From Cyprinodon diabolis (Eukaryota > Chordata > Actinopteri > Cyprinodontiformes > Cyprinodontidae), in the NCBI GenBank assembly GCA_030533445.1, contig CM060062.1, positions 19,981,829 to 20,045,828 of the forward strand: a stretch of 64,000 nucleotides of DNA. The letters are read 5' to 3'. Every line of letters begins with the position of its first letter. Position 1 is the first letter of the stretch. A program made the translations under genes and the position numbers. Below the pieces are notes generated by a model that saw only the letters and a list, made by a program, of their open reading frames with translations, was not told where the DNA came from and made no database searches. This document shows positions 39,101-46,318 of the stretch, in pieces.

Positions 39101-41698
39101 AGGTGTTCTTATGCAGCTAACAACCTCAAACTGGTGCATCTAATTTAGGACAATAAATGGAGTGGAGTTGGAGATTTTGAAGGCAGACTAACAGGTATTT
39201 GAGAGCCAAAATTCTAGCTGATAGACAGGTGTTCAAATACTTATTTGCAGCTGTATCAAACAAATAAATAGTTTAAAAAAAATCATATATTGCAATTACT
39301 GGATTTTTTTTTTAGATTATGTCTCTCACAGTGGACATTTTTTTTTCTTTAACCCTTATATAACCAGGTAAAAATCTAATTGAGATTAAAAACCTCTTTT
39401 TCAAGGGAGTCCTGGCCAAGAGGCAGCAAAGTTACATAATAAATAGAGATTAAAATAAATGGTATATAACAGGTACATAAAAAATATATCAAGTAAAACA
39501 ATTACAGATAGTTGAGGTTCAGTTTCAACTTAACAGCATTTAAAGATAAAAACTCTGTCAACCTCCAGTTTCTTTGTAAAAAATTCAATGCACAAGGAGT
39601 AGCGTAGCTAAAGGCTTTCTTCCCTAGTTCTGTGTGAGCAACAGCTGATCATTGGGTCTCAGGGCAAAAGAAGTCATGTTTTTCTGTGTAAGTAAGGTAC
39701 AAATGTAAGAGGGCAGTAATCCAAGAAGGGATTTAAAAAAAAAAAATGTACCAATGACACTGCCTTCTCGTAGAGAGGGAAGGCCATCCCACCTGTGAGT
39801 AAAGGTCACAGTGATGTGTCATGGCTCCACAGTTTGTGATGAACCTTAATGAAGCATGGTAAACAGAGTCCAACATTTGAAGGCATGAAGAAGTAACATT
39901 CTTATAAAAAAGGTAACCATAATCTAAGACCGATAAAAATGTGGCAGAGACGAGGTGCTTTTTTACCCCTAAAGAAAAACGTGTCTTATTAACTTTTAAT
40001 TTCTTCACAAGTTTATCAATTAAAGGTTTGAAGGTGAGGGAGTCAACATTAAAAAGTCCAAGGTATTTATATACATGTACCACCTCAATGAAATTCCCCT
40101 TCAGAGTGGCCAATAGTGGAAGGGTTTGAGGCACTTTCTTATGATTTCAAAACAACATTAACTTTGTTTCGTCAGCATTAAGAAATAATTGAAGATGAAT
40201 AAATGAATACTGTGCACTAAAAAAGGCTTTCTGTAGGGAAATAATAGCCTGTTCAAGAGATGACCCAAAGCAATACATAATGGCATCATCAGCATAAAAA
40301 TGCATATTAGCATCAGAGAAATTTTGTTCAACATTGTTGATGTACAAGATAAATAAGAGGGGGCCCAAAACAGATCCTTGTGGCACATGCACCTATTATG
40401 ACCCCTCCATGAGTTCTAAATGGGAGAACTTGCAAAATAGCAGGGTGCTAAAATAGTTATTTTCACCACTGTATATCCATATGGTAGAAATCCTTTGTAC
40501 ATTCCAAAATAGTTGTTTGACATTTATGATTTATGCAAACCTAATGCAAAATATTTCTGGGACTAAGTATTTGTTTAAAATCTTTAGGTATTTCAACATT
40601 AGGATAGAAAATTAAATAAAGATAATGAAGCATTGCTATTTATTAATCAATTACTAATTGTCAATATTTGCATTACAATCAACCTTAAAAACATATTTTA
40701 TTTTCCAATCCTGAGACAAACGTGTGATGAGGTAGTCGACAGGATTATGACCAAATAATTAAGCGTGCTCATCATCAAGCAATCATACAGGAAACTTTGT
40801 ACTGTAGCACCTTGATGACAAGTGCCTGGGGTGAAGTGATCCAACAACAAATGCCTTCAATTCTGTTTCCTGCAGGTGATGTACAGCAAGGACAAACACA
40901 GCCACCCTAGCGTGGTGGAGACCAACAACACCTCCTTGGAGTTATCATTGCCAACCAACCAAGAGTATGTGATCCAGATTAAACCTTTCAGCGAGGGAGG
41001 GGAGGGCATAAGCAGTGACCAGATTACCATCCGCAAACATAAAGGTGGGTTAGCTCTGAGAAATAAAATCCAGGTTTATACCTTAACATTCTAGAGATTT
41101 TCTTTTTGATTTTGTTCCATCTTCACTTTTGTGGCTTTTCCTGTGACTCAGATTTTGAAAAAGTAAAACTGTGACATTAGATAATAATAAACCCTCTAAA
41201 TACAAGTTATCACACAGCTGCATTTAATTGAATAATTACTTCTTGTCTCTCTATGAGTAATTTTGCACATGTGACTAAATGGTTTAGAAGGCCATCCCTT
41301 TCATACAGTACCTGTTAGAATAGTTGTTTTTTTCACAAACCGGAGAAGATATTTATAATTGAGCAGCATACTGGCTTCATCATGCACTTTAAATTGGAAG
41401 GAGCTTGTAGTCTTATGGTGGACGTTTGCATTTTAATCAAACATATGTCTGTTGCTGCACTGATTCATCCTATAAGCCCAATGAAGGTTTTCAAAACAGT
41501 GCCTGTTGTGCTACTGCCATCTACTGATTGATAGATGTACTCACACCTAAAGTACTTAATAAGTAGTTTGTATGTTTTCAGTTTCGATCTCATGTATGTA
41601 TTTCAGATTCCATAACCATGGGAGCAGCCCCGGCGTCTTTGGGATTTTCAGTGGTCAGCCTTGCAGCTGCTATTCTCACAGGTAGAATTCTGCTATGA
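11931..41698 (+). CDS. cntn3: Contactin-3-like gene, C-terminal half (11 coding exons)
   Basis: Eleven GT-AG exons (11931-12106, 19478-19595, 21170-21328, 21507-21656, 30896-30966, 31241-31475, 31742-31857, 32089-32275, 35384-35496, 40876-41044, 41607-41698) join in phase to 527 residues and a stop. Domain order is the last Ig domain, four fibronectin type III domains and a hydrophobic GPI-attachment tail, the contactin layout; vertebrate contactins are about 1000 residues, so Ig1-5 lie upstream. Segments such as [45 protein letters not shown] and NESEVTGYK are those of the CNTN3/4/5/6 group and look closest to CNTN3. CNTN4 is the main alternative. Members are GPI-linked neuronal cell-adhesion molecules at the outer plasma membrane. 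Introns hold many transposons; none interrupts an exon. Confidence 0.9.
12107..13845. other. Start of the 7.4-kb intron, non-coding
   Basis: No further exon or nameable repeat was found between the Ig exon donor and the TTAA-flanked transposon. Short ORFs here have no recognisable similarity. Confidence 0.5.
13850..14646. mobile_element. TTAA-flanked DNA transposon (Kolobok- or piggyBac-like), 797 bp
   Basis: Terminal inverted repeats AGATATAGTGGAG (13850-13862) and CTCCACTATACCT (14634-14646) are flanked directly by TTAA at 13846-13849 and 14647-14650. TTAA duplications are typical of the piggyBac and Kolobok superfamilies; the purine-rich AGG-type terminus favours Kolobok. The interior has a 109-codon ORF but no transposase catalytic motif that I recognise, so the copy is treated as nonautonomous. 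Confidence 0.75.
14071..14186 (+). pseudogene. Exon-like ORF inside the TTAA element
   Basis: Within the element, an ATG around 14071 opens a lysine/glutamate-rich segment ([20 protein letters not shown]), ending in CTACAG followed by GTAAAG, a good splice donor. The GC-rich sequence upstream of the ATG looks like a short promoter/leader. It may be the first exon of a longer transposon protein, possibly a DNA-binding accessory protein, left after internal deletion. The function is not known. Confidence 0.35.
14651..15242. other. Intron sequence, nothing recognised
   Basis: AT-rich non-coding sequence between two transposons; no repeats or coding motifs that I can support. Confidence 0.5.
15713..15933 (+). 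pseudogene. Remnant transposase-like N-terminal ORF in hAT copy A
   Basis: An ORF starting [18 protein letters not shown] is also present in copy C (about 46778, MESEEDSSSKTAFSWWKY) and shifted in copy B (30139). Conservation of the start and of the WKY motif, which recalls the VWKYF of BED zinc fingers at the N-terminus of hAT transposases, suggests the first coding segment of the parent element. The rest of the ORF is arginine-rich and unrecognised, and probably runs out of the original frame. Confidence 0.35.
15974..16030 (+). repeat. (GGAT)n minisatellite inside hAT copy A
   Basis: About 14 perfect GGAT units. The same position in copy B holds an interrupted GGAT/GGAC array (30323-30391), while copy C keeps only four units (47024-47040), so the array length changed after or during amplification of the family. 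Confidence 0.95.
16131..17707 (+). mobile_element. Tc1-like transposon (dead), nested in hAT copy A
   Basis: Inverted ends CAGTGAGTCCAATAAGTATT and its right-hand counterpart are flanked by TA at 16129-16130 and 17708-17709. Each end carries two copies of AAGTATTTGATCCC about 175 bp apart (left 16144 and 16318; right 17506-17520 and 17680-17694), the IR/DR layout used by Sleeping Beauty-type transposases. Removing the element and one TA recreates GAGTATACATCTAGATAG, the uninterrupted sequence in hAT copy C near 47135-47152. Confidence 0.93.
16473..17491 (+). pseudogene. Tc1 transposase pseudogene
   Basis: It starts [20 protein letters not shown], the N-terminal helix-turn-helix of Tc1 transposases. 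It then has the catalytic landmarks of the DD34E core: SDETK near 16922, [11 protein letters not shown] near 17196 and [11 protein letters not shown] near 17297, and ends GFATKY at 17491. It is inactivated by a frameshift around 16625-16650 and in-frame stops at 16919 (TAG), 16940 (TAA), 17024 (TAG) and 17342 (TGA). The residues flanking these stops are otherwise conserved, so decay is moderate. Confidence 0.92.
18141..19477. other. Remainder of the large contactin intron
   Basis: No exon recognised. A homopolymer-rich stretch (18151-18210) follows the hAT element. The segment ends in the pyrimidine-rich acceptor CATCAACAG of the next contactin exon. Confidence 0.5.
19478..19595 (+). CDS. cntn3: Contactin exon: second part of last Ig domain
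   Basis: Acceptor CAACAG, donor GTAAGG; starts at a codon boundary and ends in phase 1. It encodes [20 protein letters not shown], with the second Ig cysteine in the YxC motif, and ends in the strand leading to the first FN3 domain. SAGD(L/I)MIRNIQL is a signature shared with CNTN3 and CNTN4. Confidence 0.95.
19596..21169. other. Contactin intron containing a repeat-derived fragment
   Basis: Non-coding for contactin. The only notable content is the helicase-like fragment at 20304-20698. Confidence 0.5.
20304..20698 (+). pseudogene. Repeat-derived fragment resembling the start of RecQ-like helicases
   Basis: The first ORF contains [21 protein letters not shown], which resembles the LKxEQxEAL...GKDVFV segment just before the Walker A motif of RecQ-like helicases found repeated in fish genomes. 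The Walker A lysine region itself is not intact, and the frame shifts near 20510-20590 into a second piece ending [25 protein letters not shown] residues. It is interpreted as a decayed multicopy element fragment. The similarity is from memory and could be coincidental. Confidence 0.35.
21170..21328 (+). CDS. cntn3: Contactin exon: first half of FN3 domain 1
   Basis: Acceptor TTCCAG, donor GTAAGC, phase 1 on both sides. It encodes [20 protein letters not shown] followed by [20 protein letters not shown] and [12 protein letters not shown]. The W of the B-strand and the DNHSPI turn are typical of the first FN3 domain of contactins. Confidence 0.95.
21507..21656 (+). CDS. cntn3: Contactin exon: second half of FN3 domain 1
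   Basis: Acceptor TTTCAG, donor GTATGT, phase 1 on both sides. It encodes [20 protein letters not shown] followed by [13 protein letters not shown], the F-G strand region with the conserved tyrosine and the GTGEPS loop of contactins. Confidence 0.95.
21725..22391. mobile_element. hAT-like nonautonomous element, 667 bp
   Basis: Right end reads (inverted) CAGTGTTTCCCAACCGGGGG and the left end AAGTGTTTCCAAGC, with 8-bp flanks TCTTAAAC (21717-21724) and TCTTACAC (22392-22399), 7 of 8 identical. Both ends contain GTACCCC motifs. No coding sequence. An older insertion, judging by the diverged termini. Confidence 0.68.
22400..22680. other. Intron sequence between hAT-like element and Gypsy element
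   Basis: Short AT-rich stretch; nothing recognised. Confidence 0.5.
22686..23347 (+). repeat. Gypsy 5' LTR (662 bp)
   Basis: It starts TGTTGGGATCTGG and ends GATCATGACA. A TATA-like CATAAGC lies around 22752, a candidate transcript start at 22781, and the polyadenylation signal AATAAA at 23271-23276. It is 46 bp shorter than the 3' LTR because of a deletion near its start (22710-22728). Confidence 0.93.
22781..22791 (+). promoter_or_regulatory. Putative mRNA 5' end used as self-primer
   Basis: GCCGCAGTGTT is the exact reverse complement of 23349-23359, just after the 5' LTR. It sits about 29 nt after a TATA-like CATAAGC. In Tf1/sushi elements the first 11 nt of the RNA fold back onto the primer-binding site and prime reverse transcription; the length and placement here match that design. 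Confidence 0.6.
23342..24413 (+). pseudogene. Gypsy gag, frameshifted
   Basis: The first in-frame ATG that leads directly into gag is at 23342, still inside the LTR; an earlier ATG (23318) is also in frame. The N-terminal part has a glutamine/leucine-rich coiled-coil-like segment ([20 protein letters not shown]), then the gag core with [10 protein letters not shown] and [11 protein letters not shown] frameshift near 24200 moves the reading frame. The C-terminal CCHC zinc knuckle [14 protein letters not shown] (24333-24374) lies in the new frame (24123-24413). Gag forms the particle and binds RNA. Confidence 0.88.
23349..23359 (+). promoter_or_regulatory. Self-primer binding site of the Gypsy element
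   Basis: AACACTGCGGC lies one base after the LTR end and pairs perfectly with 22781-22791. No tRNA-complementary TGGCGC-type primer-binding site is present, and gag coding starts immediately, which supports the self-priming reading. Confidence 0.6.
24481..27668 (+). pseudogene. Gypsy pol (protease-RT-RNase H-integrase-chromodomain), disabled
   Basis: The protease active site FIDSG is at about 24510-24524, followed at once by a frameshift. RT starts in frame 1 and shifts to frame 0 at an A-run around 25144. The RT catalytic YIDD is at 25467-25478 and is intact. RNase H follows ([24 protein letters not shown]). Integrase keeps the zinc-binding CPIC, the first catalytic D in [11 protein letters not shown] and the E in [10 protein letters not shown], but the segment between HGIPQEIL and SGYHPQSNG is shortened so the second catalytic aspartate is gone. 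Stops at 27123 and 27317 precede a chromodomain (YTVRRIVDS...[17 protein letters not shown]) ending at 27668. Confidence 0.92.
27680..28387 (+). repeat. Gypsy 3' LTR (708 bp)
   Basis: It starts TGTTGGGTTCTTGAG and ends GATCATGACA. It aligns to the 5' LTR with a constant offset of 5040 from 22725 on, with five substitutions. AATAAA is at 28311-28316. Just before the LTR, AGAGGGGGG (27668-27676) is a good polypurine tract. Confidence 0.94.
28393..29716. other. Contactin intron, nothing recognised
   Basis: AT-rich non-coding sequence between the Gypsy element and hAT copy B; no exon-like conserved segment. Confidence 0.5.
29725..30665. mobile_element. hAT-family element copy B (941 bp)
   Basis: Same family as 15251-18132: starts CAGTGATGGGACTAACGGCG and ends GTGCCCAACACTG, with an exact 8-bp duplication TACACATC at 29717-29724 and 30666-30673. 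Compared with copies A and C it lacks an internal block between the TATGTCACACA segment and the GTGGGGGCTGGGTGG segment, and a short piece near the left end. Confidence 0.93.
30323..30391 (+). repeat. GGAT/GGAC minisatellite in hAT copy B
   Basis: About 17 tetranucleotide units, with GGAT interrupted by several GGAC units, at the position occupied by pure GGAT in copies A and C. Confidence 0.93.
30896..30966 (+). CDS. cntn3: Contactin exon: start of FN3 domain 2
   Basis: Acceptor GTGTTAG, donor GTAAGT; begins in phase 1, ends at a codon boundary. It encodes [20 protein letters not shown] plus TWE. The glycine run followed by (R/K)SELVITW is a hallmark of the second FN3 domain of CNTN3/4/5/6. 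The acceptor has a weak pyrimidine tract. Confidence 0.93.
31241..31475 (+). CDS. cntn3: Contactin exon: rest of FN3 domain 2
   Basis: Acceptor TTCTTAG, donor GTGCAT (a non-optimal donor), ends in phase 1. It encodes [20 protein letters not shown], then [20 protein letters not shown] and [23 protein letters not shown] is a predicted N-glycosylation site. This exon gives the strongest CNTN3-like signal. Confidence 0.96.
31742..31857 (+). CDS. cntn3: Contactin exon: start of FN3 domain 3
   Basis: Acceptor GTTTTAG, donor GTCAGA (weak), phase 1 in and phase 0 out. It encodes [20 protein letters not shown] followed by [18 protein letters not shown]. Confidence 0.93.
32089..32275 (+). CDS. cntn3: Contactin exon: rest of FN3 domain 3
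   Basis: Acceptor GTGTCTAG, donor GTAAGG, phase 0 in and phase 1 out. It encodes [20 protein letters not shown], then [20 protein letters not shown] and NVTTKKP. NKT and NVT are predicted N-glycosylation sites. Confidence 0.95.
32276..35383. other. Contactin intron, nothing recognised
   Basis: A 3.1-kb AT-rich intron without a transposon or coding segment that I can identify; there is a poly-A run near 34484-34501. Confidence 0.5.
35384..35496 (+). CDS. cntn3: Contactin exon: start of FN3 domain 4
   Basis: Acceptor TTTTTCTAG, donor GTGAGT, phase 1 in and phase 0 out. It encodes [20 protein letters not shown] followed by [18 protein letters not shown]; the NESEVTGYK ending is shared with CNTN3. 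Confidence 0.95.
35497..36321. other. Contactin intron, nothing recognised
   Basis: Non-coding sequence before the SINE; short ORFs on both strands look random. Confidence 0.5.
36322..36486 (-). mobile_element. tRNA-derived SINE (minus strand)
   Basis: Read on the - strand it has a box A-like TGGTACAGAGGG near 36463-36475 and a box B-like GGTTCAATTAC at 36421-36431, followed by the GCATGTTCTCCCTGAGAATG and GGTACTCCGGCTTCCTCCGA segments typical of a very common fish tRNA-related SINE. It is diverged and truncated at its 3' end. Confidence 0.7.
36871..37187. mobile_element. Putative MITE with central palindrome
   Basis: Ends TAAAGCCGGGC and (inverted) TAAAGCCGGACG form short inverted repeats about 317 bp apart, with further matching blocks such as ACACTG inside. 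The centre is a near-perfect palindrome (37022-37089). No convincing target duplication could be fixed, so superfamily and exact limits are uncertain. Confidence 0.5.
37188..38034. other. Contactin intron, nothing recognised
   Basis: AT-rich sequence with no supported feature. Confidence 0.5.
38037..39253 (-). mobile_element. Tc1-like transposon (minus strand), dead
   Basis: Ends CAGCTGCAATTGAACACCTG and (inverted) CAGCTGCAAATAAGTATTTG then AACACCTG, flanked by TA at 38035-38036 and 39254-39255. The left end lacks about eight bases present in the right end. It contains one decayed transposase. It is a different Tc1 family from the element at 16131-17707. Confidence 0.88.
38122..39062 (-). 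pseudogene. Tc1 transposase pseudogene (minus strand)
   Basis: The start codon at 39062-39060 opens [20 protein letters not shown], a Tc1-type helix-turn-helix, broken by a TGA after KQL. The frame then jumps to [20 protein letters not shown] and the catalytic core: WSDETKIE near 38640, [11 protein letters not shown] near 38365 and [11 protein letters not shown] near 38260, ending at 38122. All three acidic residues of the DD34E core are still readable, so the damage is mainly in the N-terminal third. Confidence 0.9.
39330..40395 (-). mobile_element. LINE 3' fragment with partial reverse transcriptase (minus strand)
   Basis: On the - strand, [20 protein letters not shown] and the catalytic box [10 protein letters not shown] (about 40300) are followed by [11 protein letters not shown]. 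After a frame change come [11 protein letters not shown] and [15 protein letters not shown], the end of a non-LTR retrotransposon RT/C-terminal region. The 3' tail (39330-39440) contains a GAGATTAAAAACCTC/AACCAGGT-type sequence usual at the 3' end of fish L2/Rex-like LINEs. It is truncated at its 5' end. Confidence 0.82.
40876..41044 (+). CDS. cntn3: Contactin exon: rest of FN3 domain 4
   Basis: Acceptor TTCCTGCAG, donor GTGGGT, phase 0 in and phase 1 out. It encodes [20 protein letters not shown], then [20 protein letters not shown] and [16 protein letters not shown]. Contains a predicted N-glycosylation site NTS. Confidence 0.95.
41045..41606. other. Last coding intron of the contactin gene
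   Basis: A 562-bp intron with no feature recognised, ending in the acceptor TATTTCAG. Confidence 0.6.
41607..41698 (+). CDS. cntn3: Contactin last coding exon: GPI-anchor signal and stop
   Basis: Acceptor TATTTCAG, phase 1 in. It encodes [20 protein letters not shown] then [10 protein letters not shown] and TGA at 41696-41698. A small-residue stretch (GAAPAS) followed by a hydrophobic segment and no cytoplasmic tail fits a GPI-attachment signal, as known for contactins. The predicted cleavage site is among the G/A/S residues. Confidence 0.9.
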
Positions 41699-42840
41699 CA
41701 AACATCTAGAAAATACAGCTTCTTTTTCAAGGGGAAGGGACAGCAGGTCAGAGACTACAAAAGGCCTACGGCCTCATTTCCTCCTCCCTTCTCTACCCTA
41801 CCACATCTCTCCTCTACACACCACAAAGGTCTTTTTTTGTGAGGAAGATTATTTTTCTTCGCATTTCTAAGTGGTCGCTGAAAGGAATTTCCACTTTAAT
41901 AATTTGCTTTTATGAAACTGAAAAGGATGACCTTGACTCAACTGACTCCAGCCTTTTGGAAGATGTGTTTTTCTCATCTACTTTCTAGCTACTGGGTATT
42001 CTCATACACTTGTCACCTTGGAGGATAATCTAGGACATGTAAATTATTTCCAAAGGACCTTTGCAGGTTGTTTAAAATAGTTACTTTCTGTGTGTACTAC
42101 TGAGTTCTTTCTTCATGAATCGAATTGAAACATAACTGTGAGTGAAGGGGACCTAGATTAACCTTGACCATGGAAGATGAGAAGCTTTTCTCTTTGCCCA
42201 CAAAATGATTATAATTCCATTAAATGGAACACAAATGGGTTGGACTCTTTGCTTTAAGACATAACAACATTTGGGACCTTTCTGTTTTTCTCTGCTTCCA
42301 TTCCTCACATTACAAGTTGCCATAAAACTGAGTGGAACCAAAGGTATGTGACTTACATAGTGCAGCTCCACTGCTATATCCCAAGAAAAGGCAGCCTCTA
42401 CACCCACCCCCTTGTTTAATTTCTATGTCAAGCAGCTGGCTTATCTTACAATAAATTCATCACTTTGCCCTATAATCCCTCATCAGTGTATAACCAAGGC
42501 AAACATGTATGGAAACCTCAGGTCCCAAATGAGCCTTAAAGTCTCATAATTACCATTCAGCTTATCATTCAGGAATTATTATTTATTATTTTTATCTTTT
42601 AGATCATACACAGGAATCTTAGCTCCAGATCATGTCTTTGAATGTTTAAAACTCAGAAAACTAAATTCTTTTTGTTGTCTTTATGTCCTGATGAGCATTG
42701 TTAGGTGATGCAGATTTCTGGCTTTTCTAGCTTAGTTTGTATCAAAACCAGAACAATATCTCACTGTTGGTCGGTCAATTTGTGTTAAGGATGGTTGGAA
42801 AGAATCACCTTTTAATAAAGATCATGCCATTTTCCTCTTT
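41699..42840 (+). other. cntn3: Contactin 3' UTR (approximate)
   Basis: Follows the stop codon. Candidate polyadenylation signals AATAAA are at 42450-42455 and 42814-42819; the second is followed by a TTTTCCTCTTTTCTGTC-like stretch. Which is used, and whether the transcript extends further, cannot be decided from sequence alone. Confidence 0.4.
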
Positions 42841-43094
42841 TCTGTCATCAGTGTTAACGTGTTGCCAAATCTTTAAATGAAAGTGTTGCCTTTAATACGG
42901 CTCATGCAGTTTTGGGTAAAGCTTTTAAGACGTGTTTATATCACTTCTACATTTCTACTTTTTGTCGTGGAAATATTACATTTGCATTAAAATTTCTTCT
43001 GTCTATATAAAGTTGCTGTTGTTTTGTTTTGTTTTAAAAAAATCAAACCAATAAGCTACCACAATGCTTTTCCCATTTTTTGTCATGTTCCAAC

Positions 43095-43795
43095 TAGAGA
43101 TGCACAGATCTGAAACCTGGATATTGGCTCCGATATTGACTAATTAACTAATTAATGGATCGGATATCGGTGGTGTGATATTGGATATCAGAGATCCAAT
43201 TAGTGCACTTTACATGCAACTTTTCTTTCTTTGTTTTTGCTGCTTATTTGTTAATAATATAAAATATAAAGTACATTTATATTTCTGTGATGATTTGTAA
43301 CCCTTTTTAACAATATTATATCAAGGTTAAAGCCTCCAATCACAGTGGAAAATATATTATTGATTCATTAAACAGTTGAATCAGATCGGTATTGGATATC
43401 AGCGGATACAGTAGTAGCCATTCAAAATTCCCAAACCTTTCCTTCGATGGGCCCTTGGCTAGTTCTAGGCTGGTCCCTTACAATTCCTTTTTAAACATTA
43501 ATCTTTGTCCTAAAATATTATTTATGCCATGAGTTGTGGACATTAAAATCGAATGAGAAGCATTATCTACTGGTCAGAACCTGTAATTCAGTGAAAGGGT
43601 GGAGTCAGAGTAAAGAAAATGCATGTCCAGGAGAAGGCCAGTGGCTGGAAGTTTGAGGGGATTTTGCTGGGACTTTCAGGGAAGTTGGCGGCCATTGGAC
43701 TGGCATTTGACTGAGAAGGGCCATTTTGAATGGCTGCTACTGTATGTTCCGCCCAGGTATTGGTTTAGGTAAAAAAACTGATTGTTGCAACTCTA
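43095..43795. mobile_element. hAT-like element, 701 bp, with nested MITE
   Basis: Ends TAGAGATGCACAGATC and (inverted) TAGAGTTGCAACAATC with 8-bp flanks GTTCCAAC (43087-43094) and GTTCCATC (43796-43803), 7 of 8 identical. The interior contains several GGATATCGG/GGATATCAG motifs. No transposase coding. It carries a younger insertion at 43409-43742. Confidence 0.72.
43409..43742. mobile_element. TA-flanked MITE (mariner/Tc1-type), nested
   Basis: A 334-bp element with inverted ends CAGTAGTAGCCATTCAAAAT and ATTTTGAATGGCTGCTACTG, flanked by TA at 43407-43408 and 43743-43744. No coding capacity. It interrupts the hAT-like element. Confidence 0.82.
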
Positions 43796-44313
43796 GTTCC
43801 ATCTAACTGTTTTGGATTTCATTGCAGTGTTATGTTGGACAACACAAAGTAGTGCATATTCAAAAAGTGCTAGGAAAACATTGTATGGCTTTTTTTTATC
43901 CCATTATTCTGATACTGAAATCCAATCCAATTCAAACAGTTACCTTCAGTGACTTCTTAGGAAATCTACAGATAAATGGATCTCAGTATAAGTACAGGTA
44001 CTCTCTATATGTTAGAAAGCATTATTGAAAAATAGCATTATGAAGGAAAGGAAAAAAAGCAGACAAAGTTGTGCAGTAGTTGTAGGGTAAAGTAATGAAA
44101 CATCACTAGTTTTTGACATCCTGTATCTTGTGTGTAGCACTTCCCTTTTGTTGTTTTTTTAGATTGCATTCGAGTTTAACATTGAATTCAATATTTATCA
44201 TGTTGGCTGTTATTGTTATAAGTTGGTGCGTGTCAGTAGTAACCATGGAGATGATGCAGAGGGAGGGATCTAAGTAAGGAGGAGAAGCTAGAGGGGGAGG
44301 AAACAAATGAGAA

Positions 44314-44581
44314 CACTGCAAAAACGTTCTGAAAATGAGTAAACATTTCTTAAAGTGTATTTACCCTTAATTTGAGTAGGAAAATAAGATGGAATGAGCA
44401 TTTTTACCTTTAAAATAAGATAATTAGATAAGATGCTCTTCAAATAAGAGACTTAAGTTTTTTTTTTCTTATTTTAAATGTAAATTGTTTTATTCCATTG
44501 GCAGTGTCTCACGTACTTGTTCAATTCAAGAAATACACTTATTTTAAGAAAAAAATATTTAGATTTACATTTTTTCCAGTG
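44314..44581. mobile_element. Probable MITE, 268 bp
   Basis: Ends CACTGCAAAAAC and (inverted) CACTGGAAAAAATG, with AT-rich interior containing TTATTTTAA-type motifs. No clear target duplication was found, so only the inverted termini support it. Confidence 0.5.
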
Positions 44582-45067
44582 AAGAAGCAGGACAGTTGAA
44601 CAGGAATCTTAAAAAAGTGCCAGGTAGAAGTTCAGTGCACAGGACAGAATAGGCTAATGATCTTTGATTAGATTTGTAATAACTTCAGATCTGAGGATTG
44701 TAATCCAACCCTTAGCTTTTTGAATCTGAAAACAGGCTGAAAAGTTATTTTAGAAATATCTTTTATTTCAAGATAAAGCTTTGGGTTTTGTTTCTTATTA
44801 ATTTGGTTTTTATAAGCTGCTTGATATGCTAAACTGAATAAATAGTTATTTTCACATAAAGTTGAAATCAAAAGCTACTTTATACATCAAATAAAATTTT
44901 CATATGAAAATTACAGTTCCACTGTATCCATAATGTGATTGAAGGGCTCTGTGAACAAATGTTCCAGGCTGAATTATAATCGAAGCCTGCCCCTGAATAT
45001 TCCAATAACTTGGAAAGCTACAGAAATAGCTCAGGTAGCAAAAATCCCTTTACAGGACAGCTAATAT

Positions 45068-45579
45068 TAGGGTTGTCACGATACTAAACTTTTCAACTCG
45101 ATACCGATACTAAGGAAAATATTCGATACTTGATACCATTTTCGATACCACAAGGATAAAAACAAAGACTCCAAAATTCTACAGAAATATTTCCATTAAT
45201 AAATAAATACAATAAATAAATACAATAAAGGTTGTATGCTGTGAACAATATTAAGCAAGGTTGATAAAAAACTTCTAAAATTAAAATTAAGTGTTTCTTT
45301 CTTGGCTATGCTTTGCACACATAACAATGACACTAGCCAAACCGGTTAAGAAACAAAAATAATTCTCAGCAGCTGCACCTATTACAAAAAAAAAAAGTCT
45401 GAAACTGAAAAGTGCACAGAATTATTCAATCACAGTGTTCAGAAAGTGCATTGTCCTCTATTCTGCACTTGATGAATGACTGCTTAGGTGCCACTGGTGG
45501 CGGCACTGTATCGATACTTTTAAAAACGAGTATTGTATCCGGATACAACATTTCAGTATCGATACTTTTGAAAACCCTA
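45068..45579. mobile_element. hAT-type element, 512 bp, perfect 8-bp target duplication
   Basis: Starts TAGGGTTGTCACGATAC and ends (inverted) TAGGGTTTTCAAAAGTATC, flanked by GCTAATAT at 45060-45067 and 45580-45587. Subterminal repeats of the CGATAC motif occur at both ends. Nonautonomous. Confidence 0.9.
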
Positions 45580-45587
45580 GCTAATAT

Positions 45588-45760
45588 GCTAATGAAGGTT
45601 CTCAGTCATCCAGGTCATAGTCATTCCGTAAAAATTCCAAAAATATCCACTAGACTTGGTTTCCAAGATTTGAAGACGTTTCGCCACCTCTCCAGGAAGC
45701 TTTCTCAATTCAAATGTCTGGATCCGCAGTGAGCTTGAGTCTTATATAGACAAAGCCTTG
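45588..45760 (-). repeat. Dispersed repeat with GGTGGCGAAACGTC core (copy 1)
   Basis: Contains GAAGGTTCTCAGTCATCCAG at one end and, read on the - strand, CCTGGAGAGGTGGCGAAACG followed by TC. A second copy lies at 53523-53640 in the opposite orientation, and partial copies of the GGTTCTC...CATC end occur at 47640-47690 and 6268-6300. It is a multicopy element fragment; I cannot name the family with confidence (a Penelope-like or other retroelement terminus is possible). Confidence 0.6.
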
Positions 45761-46318
45761 TATCGCTTGGAAACATGCAAATGGTAACCAATGAATGGGT
45801 CGTTTGGTTCCATCGTTAGCCTGTAATATCTGAAACCTGTCTATGATTCTGAGGGTCGGTCGTTAAAGGGGGGGGGGATTGCCGTTAAGGGAGGGATTGT
45901 CTCCTGTATTACTGGAGACGGCTAATAGTTATGCACTCTACTAGTCTGTGGCATGTTGGTTTGTAGTTTGTTTTTTTGTTTTTCACCCACATGCAGAAAC
46001 ACAGCTAACCAGTGGGTTTTAATGTTTTATTTACAAAAGCAACAAGAACCTGGAAGCAGAACTTTCTGGTTGGTCTGAAGGGAGAAAGCAGACTGATCAG
46101 GAAAGAGTTGGTTTATGACAACTGATGACTGATTGATTTGCTTATTTATGGAATGAAGGGGAGGTAGCATGGATCTGTCGGGGTTTTATTCAGCTGGCTT
46201 TGCTGTACCGAGGAGGTGAAGAAAATGTGAGTGAAACCCGAGAGCATTGGTACTGCAGAGACGTCCTGTTAGCGAGCGAGCAGGCAGGTGATGAAGACTG
46301 AGAACTGCTGCATACAGG

